Source of the DNA: Larkinella soli
GTDB taxonomy: Bacteria; Bacteroidota; Bacteroidia; Cytophagales; Spirosomataceae
Direction of reading: 5' to 3'
Length of the DNA stretch: 64,000 nt
Assembly (NCBI RefSeq): GCF_003703975.1
Contig: NZ_QTJY01000019.1
Coordinates: forward strand, 1 to 64,000
The first letter of the stretch is position 1; each line of letters starts with the position of its first letter. The position numbers and the translations under genes were made by a program. Positions 25,184 through 33,645 of this stretch are shown here, piece after piece. The notes below the pieces were generated by a model, which saw only the letters and a program-made list of their open reading frames with translations, was not told where the DNA came from and did no database searches.

Positions 25184-26538
25184 GCCAGCCGCATCGGTTG
25201 TCGTTTCCAGTAAGTCAGTGAGCGCCAGAGCCATTCGAACGGCCCGAAACGAAAGAACCGAAGCCAGACGGCCGAGAAGATAATCTGAAAGACCCAGACG
25301 GCCGCCACGACCAGATACAACTCGTAAAAGGCGAGCCGACCGAAGTAACCCAGCCCGTAGCCGTAGAAAAACAACGAACAGATAATGCTCTGCATCAGGT
25401 AGTTGGTGAACGCCATCTGCCCGACGTTCGCCAGGGCCTTCATCCCCCAGGGTACCACGCCCGAGCGGTAAATCAGCAGCAGCAGGCTGGCGTGTCCGAT
25501 GGCCGACGCGGCCCGCCGGAGGTCATACAGGGCGCGGAAGGGGAAGGCGTCCGCGTCGAGAACCCGGCCCGGATTGCGGAACCACGCCACCATATCCCAG
25601 AAGCCCAGCCAGCCGAGCGTCAGGCCGATGCCGTACCCCGCCAGCAGGGTGATCACATAGGTTCGGGTAGGGAGTTTGTTGGAGAAAAAGCCCCATTTGA
25701 ACAGGGCCATCCCGAGGAACATCATCGCCAGGGCGTCCCAGACGAAATTCTGATAAAACTTCGTCGATTCGAGCGTGGCGTTGAGCGGCAGGTATTTGCT
25801 GAAGATCGTGCCGTAGCCTTCGTGCATTTTCCGGTTATGTTCCTCCTCCTTCTTTTTGTCGTACTTCACGCGCTTTTCGAGGTCCAGCCACGCTTCCTTC
25901 GATTTTTTCTGCTCGTCGGTCAGTTTCTTTTGCTGCTTTTCCAGCCGGACGGCGTTCAGATACTTTTCCCGCTTCTCCTTCGTCTCCATCGCATGGAAAG
26001 CGCCTTTGGTAAAGACGACGGCGGCACACAGAAAAGCCGCGATCAGGTAGGCCCGGGGCTTCAGTTTGCGGAACGGAAACAGAAACAGACCGCAGATGCC
26101 GTAGGTATACAGAATATCGCCCGGCCAGAGCAGCACATAGGCATTGATCACCCCGAAGGCAATCAGCCAGAACAGCCGGCGGTAGTAGAAATCGGCAAGG
26201 CCATAGCCGTCGATCTGAAGGTCCTTCTTGGCCGAAAACAGCAGCATCCCCGCCCCGAACAGCATGGAAAACAGCGCCCGCATCGTGCCCTCGAACACGA
26301 CCGAAACCACCAGATTGGTCTGAAAATCGGCCGAACCCTCCGGGGCGGTGTAGATGCGGGGCATGGCGGCCGTCGAAAGGCCGAAAAAGGGAATGTTCAT
26401 CATCAGAATGCCCAGCAGGGCAAACCCACGGATAAGGTCGACGGTCTGAATCCGGTCGGCTTTGGAAACGGGCCGAAGGGTTTCTTCCATACGCCCGGCA
26501 TCGGTAGCGACTGCGGCTGAAGGGGAGAGCGCGTCCAT
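25180..26538 (-). CDS. DUF418 family polytopic membrane protein
   Basis: A 452-residue inner-membrane protein. The N-terminal RIQTVDLIRGFALLGILMMNI is the hallmark of the DUF418/YeiB family, and about ten hydrophobic segments follow. The C-terminal block (GPFEWLWRSLTYWKRQPMR) is the conserved end of the family. Residues ~155-225 form a long, highly charged Lys/Glu-rich stretch, likely helical and outside the membrane, between helices; it is much larger than in short YeiB proteins. Function unknown; a transporter-like or acyltransferase-3-like role has been proposed for relatives. It is coupled to the NTF2-like gene by an ATGA overlap. Confidence 0.9.
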   Translation of the reverse strand: MDALSPSAAVATDAGRMEETLRPVSKADRIQTVDLIRGFALLGILMMNIPFFGLSTAAMPRIYTAPEGSADFQTNLVVSVVFEGTMRALFSMLFGAGMLLFSAKKDLQIDGYGLADFYYRRLFWLIAFGVINAYVLLWPGDILYTYGICGLFLFPFRKLKPRAYLIAAFLCAAVVFTKGAFHAMETKEKREKYLNAVRLEKQQKKLTDEQKKSKEAWLDLEKRVKYDKKKEEEHNRKMHEGYGTIFSKYLPLNATLESTKFYQNFVWDALAMMFLGMALFKWGFFSNKLPTRTYVITLLAGYGIGLTLGWLGFWDMVAWFRNPGRVLDADAFPFRALYDLRRAASAIGHASLLLLIYRSGVVPWGMKALANVGQMAFTNYLMQSIICSLFFYGYGLGYFGRLAFYELYLVVAAVWVFQIIFSAVWLRFFRFGPFEWLWRSLTYWKRQPMRLA

Positions 26539-26647
26539 ACAGGTAAGTGTTACGTTTTTACTACCAATAATTTTGAAATGACAAGGCCGGAAGATAAGAT
26601 TGCTGGCCGAGGCCTAATTTGGGTAGGGTAAACTGGTACCGAAAGCG

Positions 26648-26655
26648 TACTTTTG
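26648..26655 (+). promoter_or_regulatory. Bacteroidota -7 box upstream of the DUF4369 gene
   Basis: TACTTTTG fits TAnnTTTG, 65 bases ahead of the first ATG. A TTTG lies 26 bases further upstream, rather far. Confidence 0.35.
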
Positions 26656-26720
26656 TAGTTTATATATCCGTAATTATACCTGAATACATCCTGTAATTCA
26701 AATCCTTTTAGCAAGCGGTA

Positions 26721-27410
26721 ATGTCCATGAAGACTGTTCTTCCAAACATGAAAAATGTAGTTGTGATTCTTGTTTTCACCCTGGTCGCCGGAATGGCAAA
26801 CGCCCAGAAAAATGTGCGGCTGCAGGGCAATGTGGCCGGTCTGGGTTCGACCATGATTTACCTCAAGAAAACCGATAATACCAATAGCCGCCTGATTACC
26901 ATCGACTCGACCCGCGCCACCGACGGGCGGTTTTCGTTCAGCCGCAACGTTCCGGAAACGGATTTCTACAGCCTCGTGGCGGCCGGGCTGCCGGGCCAGG
27001 TGCAGTTTATCTGGGATCAGGACGTGACGCTGGAGGGCTCGCGGGAAAATTTCCGCGAGTCGGCGGTGAAAGGCTCCGCCCTGACGGATGCCTGGCTAAA
27101 GTTTCAGAACGACGTGGAGCGCCCCTACCGGGATGTGCTGATGGACCTGTACAACGACCGCCAGCGGGCCGCCAGCGATACGTCCGTGGCCAACCGTGTA
27201 GCGCGGGAAGAGAAGCGGCTGAAGCAGGAGCAGTACCAGAAGGTGCAGCAGATGATCCGCGACAATCCGAACTCGCTGCTGAGTCTTTACCTGCTGAACT
27301 GGTACTGGCCGCAGTTCCCGAAAACCGAGGCCAAAGCCATGTACGACCGGCTGCCCGACACCTTCAAAAGTCACTCCATCGCCAAACGGCTGCAAAACCA
27401 GCTCCGCTGA
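26721..27410 (+). CDS. DUF4369-domain exported protein
   Basis: A 229-residue exported protein whose signal peptide runs MKNVVVILVFTLVAGMANAQ; the ATG at 26748 is therefore an alternative start. The mature N-terminus (VRLQGNVAGLGSTMIYLKKT…TRATDGRFSFSRNV) is the DUF4369 beta-sandwich. In Bacteroidota this domain usually precedes a TlpA-like thioredoxin domain. Here the ~120-residue remainder is helical (ending with NPNSLLSLYLLNWYWPQF) and no CxxC thioredoxin part follows, so it is a short form. Role unknown. It is convergent with the ABC exporter gene, 4 bases apart. Confidence 0.82.
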   Translation: MSMKTVLPNMKNVVVILVFTLVAGMANAQKNVRLQGNVAGLGSTMIYLKKTDNTNSRLITIDSTRATDGRFSFSRNVPETDFYSLVAAGLPGQVQFIWDQDVTLEGSRENFRESAVKGSALTDAWLKFQNDVERPYRDVLMDLYNDRQRAASDTSVANRVAREEKRLKQEQYQKVQQMIRDNPNSLLSLYLLNWYWPQFPKTEAKAMYDRLPDTFKSHSIAKRLQNQLR

Positions 27411-27414
27411 CGGC

Positions 27415-29253
27415 TTATACGCCCTGTAGCGAACTGAGCCGCCGGTAGAAGCCCTCATCCAGGCCCAGCAGGTCCTGGTGGGTGCCGCGCTCGACGATCT
27501 CGCCGTTGTGAACCACCAGAATTTCGTCGGCGTGCTGGATGGTGCTGAGCCGGTGCGCGATCACCAGCGTGGTCCGGTGCGCCATCAGTCGGGTCAGGGC
27601 CTCCTGCACCAGTTTTTCCGACTCGGTATCCAACGCCGAAGTGGCCTCGTCCAGAATCAGAATCGGCGGATTTTTCAGAACGGCCCGGGCGATGCTGATG
27701 CGCTGCCGCTGCCCGCCCGAAAGCCGCCCGCCCCGGTCGCCGATGAGGGTCTGATAGCCGTCGGGCTGCGCCATGATGAAGTCGTGGGCGTTGGCGATTT
27801 TAGCGGCCCGCATCACCTCCTTCTCGTCGGCCTCGCTCCCGAAGGCGATGTTGTTGAAAATGGTGTCGTTGAACAGGATACTCTCCTGCGTCACGATGCC
27901 CATCTGGTTGCGGAGCGACTGCACGGTGCAGTCGCGCAGGTCGATGCCGTCGATCAGAATCCGACCCCCGGTGGGGTCGTAGAAGCGGGGAATCAGGTCG
28001 GCGATGGTCGATTTACCGCCCCCGGACGAACCGACGAGCGCAATGGTTTTCCCTTTGGTCAGCGTGAAGCTGACGTCGCGCAGGACGGGCGTTCCGGGGT
28101 TGTAAGCGAACGACAGATGCTGCACCTCGACGGCCCGCTGAAAACCCTCCAGTTGGACGGCTCCCGGCCGATCCTGAACCGCCGGTTCGGTATCGATCAG
28201 TTCCAGCACGCGCTCGCCGGAGGCAATGCCCCGCTGCGAACTGCTGAAGGCGTTGGAAATCTCCTTGGCCGGGCGCGTCACCTGCGAAAAGATGGCGATG
28301 TAGGCAATGAACTGAGCCGCCGACAGTTCCGACTGGTTCGACAGCACCAGCGACCCGCCGTACAGCAGAATCCCGGCTACCACCAGCACCCCCATGAACT
28401 CGGAGAAGGGCGAGGCCAGTTCGCGCCGGTTCGCCAGCGACTGCACGGCCCGCCGGTAGCCGTCATTCTCGGCCTGAAACTTCCGGGTGATGAACGGTTC
28501 GGCGTTGAAGCCCTTCACGACCCGCATCCCGCCGAAGGTTTCGTCGAGCAGGCTCAGAATACCGCCCAGCCGCTGCTGCCCCTCCTGGGCGTCGCGCTTC
28601 ATCCGGCGCACCAGCATGGCGATGAACCCGCCCGAAACCGGGATCACCAGCAGGGCGAAAAAGGTCAGCCGGGCGGAAATGTTGAAAAGAGTTACCGAGT
28701 AGGCCACCAGCAGAAAAAACTCTTTGGAAGCCGCCGAAAGGGAGTTGGCGATGGAGTTCTCGACCTCCTGCACGTCGGTCATGATGCGCGAGATCAGGTT
28801 GCCTTTCCGTTCGTTGGAGAAAAAGCCGAGGTGCAGCCCGACGGCCCGACGGAATACCGTCTCCCGCAGCCGGGCCACCATTTTCGCCTTGAAGGCTTCC
28901 AGCTGCCGGACCGAGAGATATTTGAACAGGTTATTGAGCAGAACGGAGCAGACAATGACGGTACAGACGAACTTCAGGGCGCCGATCTTGCCGTACTGGC
29001 GGAAATACTGCGCGAAATAATATTGAAACAGGTCCGTCGGCGACGTGTCGAGCGACCATTCCGGAGCGGGACGACTGAGCAGAGCCTGGAGGGCTTCCGG
29101 ATTGACCTTATCAAACAGGACGTTGAGCAGCGGTATCAGAAGCGTGAAATTCAGTACGCCGAACACACTGGCCAGCAGGGACGTCGTCAGAAACGGCACC
29201 AGGAAGCGGCCCAGCGGTTTGGCATAGGAAAGTAAGCGAAAGTAGGTTTTCAT
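27415..29253 (-). CDS. MsbA-like ABC exporter (fused permease-ATPase)
   Basis: A 612-residue half-transporter: six membrane helices (~residues 15-310) fused to an ATPase domain. It shows Walker A VGSSGGGKSTI, the LSGGQRQRISIARA signature, Walker B ILILDEATSALD and the switch His in IAHRLSTI. Homodimers of this type flip lipid A precursors or lipids (MsbA) or export drugs; lipid flipping is the default in Bacteroidota, but the sequence does not prove it. The ATG at 29253 (MKTYFRLLSYAKPLGRF) was chosen because the longer frame adds 37 unrelated residues and overlaps the divergent upstream region. Confidence 0.92.
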   Translation of the reverse strand: MKTYFRLLSYAKPLGRFLVPFLTTSLLASVFGVLNFTLLIPLLNVLFDKVNPEALQALLSRPAPEWSLDTSPTDLFQYYFAQYFRQYGKIGALKFVCTVIVCSVLLNNLFKYLSVRQLEAFKAKMVARLRETVFRRAVGLHLGFFSNERKGNLISRIMTDVQEVENSIANSLSAASKEFFLLVAYSVTLFNISARLTFFALLVIPVSGGFIAMLVRRMKRDAQEGQQRLGGILSLLDETFGGMRVVKGFNAEPFITRKFQAENDGYRRAVQSLANRRELASPFSEFMGVLVVAGILLYGGSLVLSNQSELSAAQFIAYIAIFSQVTRPAKEISNAFSSSQRGIASGERVLELIDTEPAVQDRPGAVQLEGFQRAVEVQHLSFAYNPGTPVLRDVSFTLTKGKTIALVGSSGGGKSTIADLIPRFYDPTGGRILIDGIDLRDCTVQSLRNQMGIVTQESILFNDTIFNNIAFGSEADEKEVMRAAKIANAHDFIMAQPDGYQTLIGDRGGRLSGGQRQRISIARAVLKNPPILILDEATSALDTESEKLVQEALTRLMAHRTTLVIAHRLSTIQHADEILVVHNGEIVERGTHQDLLGLDEGFYRRLSSLQGV

Positions 29254-29383
29254 CTGCCGCAAAGATACGGGGTATCGACGGGAAAACTTCATGCCTCCGT
29301 TCATACAAAACCCGGGCGGCCGCTTACCTTTCTGCCCCGGTTTCGCGTTATTTGCAACGTACAACCTTGTCGAAGCCGAATCT

Positions 29384-30259
29384 ATGCATTATCCCCACCT
29401 GGCGGCCGGTCTGCTGCTGATGCTTTTTTCCTGCAACGAACCTTCCCCCGGAAGCTCTTCCGACCGCTTTTCCACGTCTCCTGAACGGTTCCCGGTCGAG
29501 CCAAACCTCGTCAACGAAGCCTCGGGCATAGCCGCCAGCCGCACTATGAACAACCGGCTCTGGGTGCAGGAAGACAGCGACACGCCCGTCCAGATCAACC
29601 TGATGACCACCGACGGCAAACTGGTCAAACGCTTCCCGCTGCCCGGCATCAGCAACCGCGACTGGGAAGACCTCGCCATCGGTCCCGGCCCGCAGAACGG
29701 CGTTTCCTACCTGTATCTGGCCGACATCGGCGACAACCTGAAGAAAAACGACGTCAGCTATATCTACCGCTTCCCGGAACCGAAGAATGAGAACGAAGGC
29801 GTCTCGGGCATCGAACGCATCTCCTTCCGGTATTCCGACGGCCCGCGCGACGCCGAAGCCCTGCTGCTCGACCCCCAGACCCGCGACCTCTGGATCGTGA
29901 CCAAGAGCGAGGAGAAAGTGCGGATGTACCGTCTGCCCTACCCGCAAAGCACCGGCGACGTGATGCGGGCCGACTACCAGGGCGAGCTGCCCCTCAACCT
30001 GATCACCGGCGGCAGCGTCTCCTCCGACGGTCAGGAAATCCTGCTGAAATCCTACATCGGCACCTACCACTGGCGCCGGAAAGACGGCCAGACGCTGGCC
30101 GACGCCATGCAGAAATCCAGCTACAAAACGCTGGCCGCCGAACAGCTCGGCCTTCAGGGCGAAGCCGTCTGCTTCGATAAAGACAACAAAGGCTACTACA
30201 CCCTCCCCGAAAAAGGCAACCAGCCGTCGATAACACTGAACTACTACAAGCGGTTGTAG
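29384..30259 (+). CDS. Lipoprotein with beta-propeller-like repeats
   Basis: A 291-residue lipoprotein from the ATG at 29384, whose signal ends LLMLFSC. The remainder has repeated strand motifs typical of a beta-propeller: NEASGIAASRTMNNRLWVQED, NRDWEDLAIGPGP, YLYLADIGDN and RDAEALLLDPQTRDLWIVTK. These resemble the SdiA-regulated/esterase-like propellers of Bacteroidota. No catalytic residues can be named. Alone in its direction, it is followed by the large inverted-repeat element at 30280-30479. Confidence 0.72.
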   Translation: MHYPHLAAGLLLMLFSCNEPSPGSSSDRFSTSPERFPVEPNLVNEASGIAASRTMNNRLWVQEDSDTPVQINLMTTDGKLVKRFPLPGISNRDWEDLAIGPGPQNGVSYLYLADIGDNLKKNDVSYIYRFPEPKNENEGVSGIERISFRYSDGPRDAEALLLDPQTRDLWIVTKSEEKVRMYRLPYPQSTGDVMRADYQGELPLNLITGGSVSSDGQEILLKSYIGTYHWRRKDGQTLADAMQKSSYKTLAAEQLGLQGEAVCFDKDNKGYYTLPEKGNQPSITLNYYKRL

Positions 30260-30279
30260 AGAAGGTCGGGGAGTGGAAG

Positions 30280-30479
30280 AGTTTAGGAGTTGAGGGGTTT
30301 GGGGGTTGTCCTCCCGACCTTGTCATCCCGACGCAGGAGGGATCTGGCGGCTCAATAACCCATCTGACTGGTCACTGGGCCACAGGATCCCTCCTGCGTC
30401 GGGATGACAAGCCTCGCCACCCTCCGCAACGCCCCAACTCCCTAACTCCCAAACTCCTAAACCCCTCAACTCCTAAACT
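30280..30479. repeat. 200-bp nested inverted-repeat (MITE-like) element
   Basis: The outer arms are 21-base perfect complements (30280-30300 and 30459-30479; AGTTTAGGAGTTGAGGGG…). The inner arms are 25-base perfect complements (30320-30344 and 30386-30410; TTGTCATCCCGACGCAGG…) around a 41-base loop. Purine-rich and pyrimidine-rich degenerate repeats lie between the arms. The inner arm recurs in degenerate form at 9563-9653. No coding capacity and no clear target-site duplication was seen. The element ends 8 bases before the TTG start of the desaturase gene. Confidence 0.8.
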
Positions 30480-30487
30480 AAAAACCG

Positions 30488-31999
30488 TTGCTCAAGTCTG
30501 CTGCCATCGTCGGAGCCGGGATTGCCGGAATTGCCGCTGCCGTCCGGCTGGCGGTGCAGGGCTATACGGTCGACGTTTTCGAGGCCAACGCCTATCCCGG
30601 CGGGAAGCTGTCGGGCTTTGAACAGGATGGATACCGCTTCGATGCCGGGCCGTCGCTGTTTACGATGCCGCAGCTGGTGGAAGAACTGTTCCGGCTGGCG
30701 GGCCGCCGGCCGGAAGACTATTTTCAGTACATCCGGCTGGACGAAACCTGCCGGTATTTCTGGGACGACGGCACCCGCCTGACCGCCTGGGCCGACCGCG
30801 ACGCCTTCGCCCGGGAGGTGGAGACGAAGATCGGCGAACCCGCCGGCCACCTCCTCGACCACCTGGCCGACAGCGCCGAGAAATACCGCATTACCGAAAA
30901 GCTGTTTCTGGAACGCTCCCTGCACCGGCTGTCGACCTGGCTCAACCGCGACGCGCTGCTGGGCTACCTGAACCTGCCGAAGCTGGAAGTGTTCAGAACC
31001 ATGAATGCCGCCAACGAAAAGCGGTTTGCGCATCCGAAACTGGTGCAGCTGTTCAACCGGTATGCCACCTACAACGGCTCCGACCCCTACCGGACGCCGG
31101 CCACGATGAACATCATTCCGCATCTGGAATACAACATCGGCGCCTTCTTCCCGAAGGAAGGGATGGTCGGGATCACGAACAGCCTCGTGCGGCTGGCCCG
31201 CGAACTGGGCGTGCGGTTTCACTTCAACACCCGGGTGACCGGACTCGTCACGACAGAAAACCGCATCGTCGGGCTGAAAACCGCACCTGCCAACCCGCTT
31301 TCGGGCGCGTTGGAACATCGCGAAGAAACCCTGCCGTTCGATCTGGTGGTTTCGAACATGGACATCGTCAGCACGTTCCGGAAGCTGCTGCCCCAGGCCC
31401 GCCAGCCCGAGCGCATCCTCCGGCAGCCGAAATCCAGCTCCGGCCTGATCTTTTACTGGGGTATTCGGAAAGAATTCAGCGAACTGGGGCTGCACAATAT
31501 CTTCTTCAGCAGCGACTACCGGGCCGAGTTCGACGCCCTCTTTAACCGGCAGAACCTGTCCGACGACCCGACCGTTTACCTCAACATCACGTCCAAACAC
31601 AAACCCGACGACGCTCCGCCGGGCTGCGAAAACTGGTTCATCCTCATCAACGCGCCCAACAATACCGGCCAGGACTGGGACGCCCTTATCGACCGGACGC
31701 GGCAGAACGTCATCCGCAAACTGAGTCGAGCGCTGGGCACCGAAATCGCCCCCCTGATCGCCTGCGAAGCCCTGCTCGACCCGCGCACCATCGAATCCCG
31801 GACGTCGAGCGCCCAGGGAGCGTTGTACGGCAACAGTTCCAACAACCGGTTTGCGGCTTTTCTGCGGCACGCCAATTTCTCCCGGCAGTTCCGGAATCTC
31901 TACTTCGTGGGCGGGAGCGTCCACCCCGGCGGAGGCATCCCGCTCTGCCTGCAATCGGCCCGGATCGCCACCGATCTGGTCGCCGAACGGATGCGGTGA
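30488..31999 (+). CDS. CrtI/CrtD-family carotenoid desaturase-like FAD oxidoreductase
   Basis: A 503-residue FAD-dependent enzyme. The dinucleotide-binding motif GAGIAGIAAAVRLAVQG starts at about residue 8, followed by YPGGKLSGFEQDGYRFDAGPSLFTMP, the N-terminal signature of phytoene-desaturase-type proteins. The C-terminal FAD motif (LYFVGGSVHPGGGIPLCLQSARIATDLVAE) is intact. It is most like the CrtD (hydroxycarotenoid 3,4-desaturase) branch of Bacteroidota carotenoid pathways. No other carotenoid gene lies in the window. The start must be the TTG at 30488, since the Rossmann motif begins at once and no upstream ATG is in frame; it lies 8 bases after a repeat element. Confidence 0.88.
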   Translation: MLKSAAIVGAGIAGIAAAVRLAVQGYTVDVFEANAYPGGKLSGFEQDGYRFDAGPSLFTMPQLVEELFRLAGRRPEDYFQYIRLDETCRYFWDDGTRLTAWADRDAFAREVETKIGEPAGHLLDHLADSAEKYRITEKLFLERSLHRLSTWLNRDALLGYLNLPKLEVFRTMNAANEKRFAHPKLVQLFNRYATYNGSDPYRTPATMNIIPHLEYNIGAFFPKEGMVGITNSLVRLARELGVRFHFNTRVTGLVTTENRIVGLKTAPANPLSGALEHREETLPFDLVVSNMDIVSTFRKLLPQARQPERILRQPKSSSGLIFYWGIRKEFSELGLHNIFFSSDYRAEFDALFNRQNLSDDPTVYLNITSKHKPDDAPPGCENWFILINAPNNTGQDWDALIDRTRQNVIRKLSRALGTEIAPLIACEALLDPRTIESRTSSAQGALYGNSSNNRFAAFLRHANFSRQFRNLYFVGGSVHPGGGIPLCLQSARIATDLVAERMR

Positions 32000-32079
32000 A
32001 CGGTAGTTTTTTGGGCTTTCTGTAGGCATCAGTGCCGGCGGAAACCTATATTGCGTCTTTGGTGACGAAAACCGCCTGC

Positions 32080-33258
32080 ATGGATACGTCCTACCTGATT
32101 ATTATTCTGAGTTTATCGGTATTGATTTCGTACGTCTTCGACCTGCTCAGCAGCCGGTACAAGACGCCCTCGGTCATATTGCTGCTGGTTTCCGGGATGC
32201 TGATGCGCCAGGTAACCAATTATTTCGCTTTCCAGCTGCCCTACCTCGATACCATCCTGCCGACGCTCGGCACCCTCGGCCTGATCCTGATCGTTCTGGA
32301 AGGGGCGCTGGAGCTGGAGCTTTCCGGCGACAAGCTGGGGCTGATCCGGCAGGCGTTCTGGGTCAGTTTTTCCTCCATCATCGTCACCTCGCTTCTGATG
32401 GGGGCGCTGTTCTACGTGCTCATGGAGGAGTCATATTTCAAATGTCTGGTGGCGGCCATGCCCTTCGGAATCATCAGCAGCGCCGTGGCGATTCCGGGCG
32501 GCCGGAACCTCAACCCCTACACCCGCTCCTTTATCGTTTATGAGTCGTCGCTGTCCGACATTCTGGGCGTCATGATCTTCAACTTCCTGGTTTACAATGC
32601 CGCCGGGGGCTTCTGGTCGGTGGTTTCCTTCGCCCGGGATACGCTCGTAATGGTCATCATCTCGCTGGTCTGCTGTTTCTTTCTGTTGTATCTGATCAGT
32701 AAGATCAACCACCACATTAAGTTCCTGCCCATTATTTCGGTGCTGTTCCTGGTCTATGCCGTCAGCCGGATCTACCACCTCTCCTCGCTCCTGCTGATTC
32801 TGGTTTTCGGGCTGTTTCTGAACAATACCGAGCTGTTCATCCGGGGCCGGCTCGACCGGATTCTGAAAAACGACCTGTTTGAAAAAGAACTGGATCAACT
32901 CAAAAACCTGACCGCCGAGGGCGCTTTCGTTGTGCGGACGTTCTTCTTTCTGCTCTTCGGCTATGCCGCCGACCTTCAGGCGCTGATCGACGCCGATGCC
33001 CTGATCGTGAGCTTCCTGCTGCTGCTGATCATCTTTGCCGTCCGGGTGGCGTCGCTGCGGCTTTCGTTCCGAGGCAGCATCAACCCGGTGGTGTTCATCG
33101 CCCCCCGCGGGCTGATCACGGTGCTGCTGTACCTGAGCATCCCGGAGAATCTGAAGCTGACCGGTTTCCGCGACGGCATTCTGACGCTGGTCGTGCTGCT
33201 GACGGCTCTGGTCATGATGGCCGGAGTGATCAGCTACCGCGAGACGGAAACCCTTTAG
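32080..33258 (+). CDS. Cation:proton antiporter (CPA-type, NhaP-like)
   Basis: A 392-residue polytopic membrane protein with about 11-12 hydrophobic helices. Its N-terminus (YVFDLLSSRYKTPSVILLLVSGMLMR) and the later PFGIISSAVAIPGGRNL and RSFIVYESSLSDILGVMIF match the CPA1/NhaP Na+/H+ antiporter family; the ESSLSD element holds the conserved acidic transport residues. No C-terminal RCK or TrkA domain is present. The ATG at 32080 is preferred to the GTG at 32032. Its TAG stop abuts the stop of the convergent HExxH gene with no gap. A second antiporter (NhaD) starts 388 bases on. Confidence 0.88.
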   Translation: MDTSYLIIILSLSVLISYVFDLLSSRYKTPSVILLLVSGMLMRQVTNYFAFQLPYLDTILPTLGTLGLILIVLEGALELELSGDKLGLIRQAFWVSFSSIIVTSLLMGALFYVLMEESYFKCLVAAMPFGIISSAVAIPGGRNLNPYTRSFIVYESSLSDILGVMIFNFLVYNAAGGFWSVVSFARDTLVMVIISLVCCFFLLYLISKINHHIKFLPIISVLFLVYAVSRIYHLSSLLLILVFGLFLNNTELFIRGRLDRILKNDLFEKELDQLKNLTAEGAFVVRTFFFLLFGYAADLQALIDADALIVSFLLLLIIFAVRVASLRLSFRGSINPVVFIAPRGLITVLLYLSIPENLKLTGFRDGILTLVVLLTALVMMAGVISYRETETL

Positions 33259-33570
33259 CTACAGATACCGGCGAAACCCATACCATTTCCGGGTTTTCCA
33301 GTAAGACAGGTCCCCCTCATGGGCGAACGCTTCCCGCTCGAAGCTGATGTTCCGGTAGGCTTCGTAATGCGACCGGTAGTGCAGGCGACGGAGACCGTAC
33401 TCGATCAGATACCAGATATAGAAGGGCAGAACGCCCATTTCCAGCTGCTGGCGGAGGTGGATGCGCTCATGGTGAAGCAGCACGGCGTCGGGGCGGGCGG
33501 TCCGGACCAGCACGAACGGAAACAGGGCCATGCCGTCGACCCACAGAAACGGAACCCGAATCACAATCAT
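33259..33570 (-). CDS. Small HExxH (zincin-like) protein
   Basis: A 103-residue protein (MIVIRVPFLWVDGMALFPFV…) whose reading frame runs on upstream as antisense to nhaD; the real start is the ATG at 33570. It contains HHERIHLRQQLE (an HExxH zinc-protease-type motif at about residues 34-38), a hydrophobic WYLIEY segment and AYRNISFEREAF, where a Glu could be the third ligand. I recall conserved small Bacteroidota proteins with exactly this layout, of unknown function. It may be a membrane-associated mini-protease or only a metal-binding protein. It sits tail-to-tail with the CPA antiporter and head-to-head with nhaD. Confidence 0.72.
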   Translation of the reverse strand: MIVIRVPFLWVDGMALFPFVLVRTARPDAVLLHHERIHLRQQLEMGVLPFYIWYLIEYGLRRLHYRSHYEAYRNISFEREAFAHEGDLSYWKTRKWYGFRRYL

Positions 33571-33645
33571 GACTAAATTTAACGATCCGGCCGATAGGAA
33601 TACGGTTTTTAGGGGTAAGATTGCAGGAAAGTATCCCAATACGTT

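Noticed and set aside
27478-29235. 585-codon plus-strand frame opposite the MsbA-like exporter
   Set aside because: Antisense shadow of a clearly recognisable ABC transporter.
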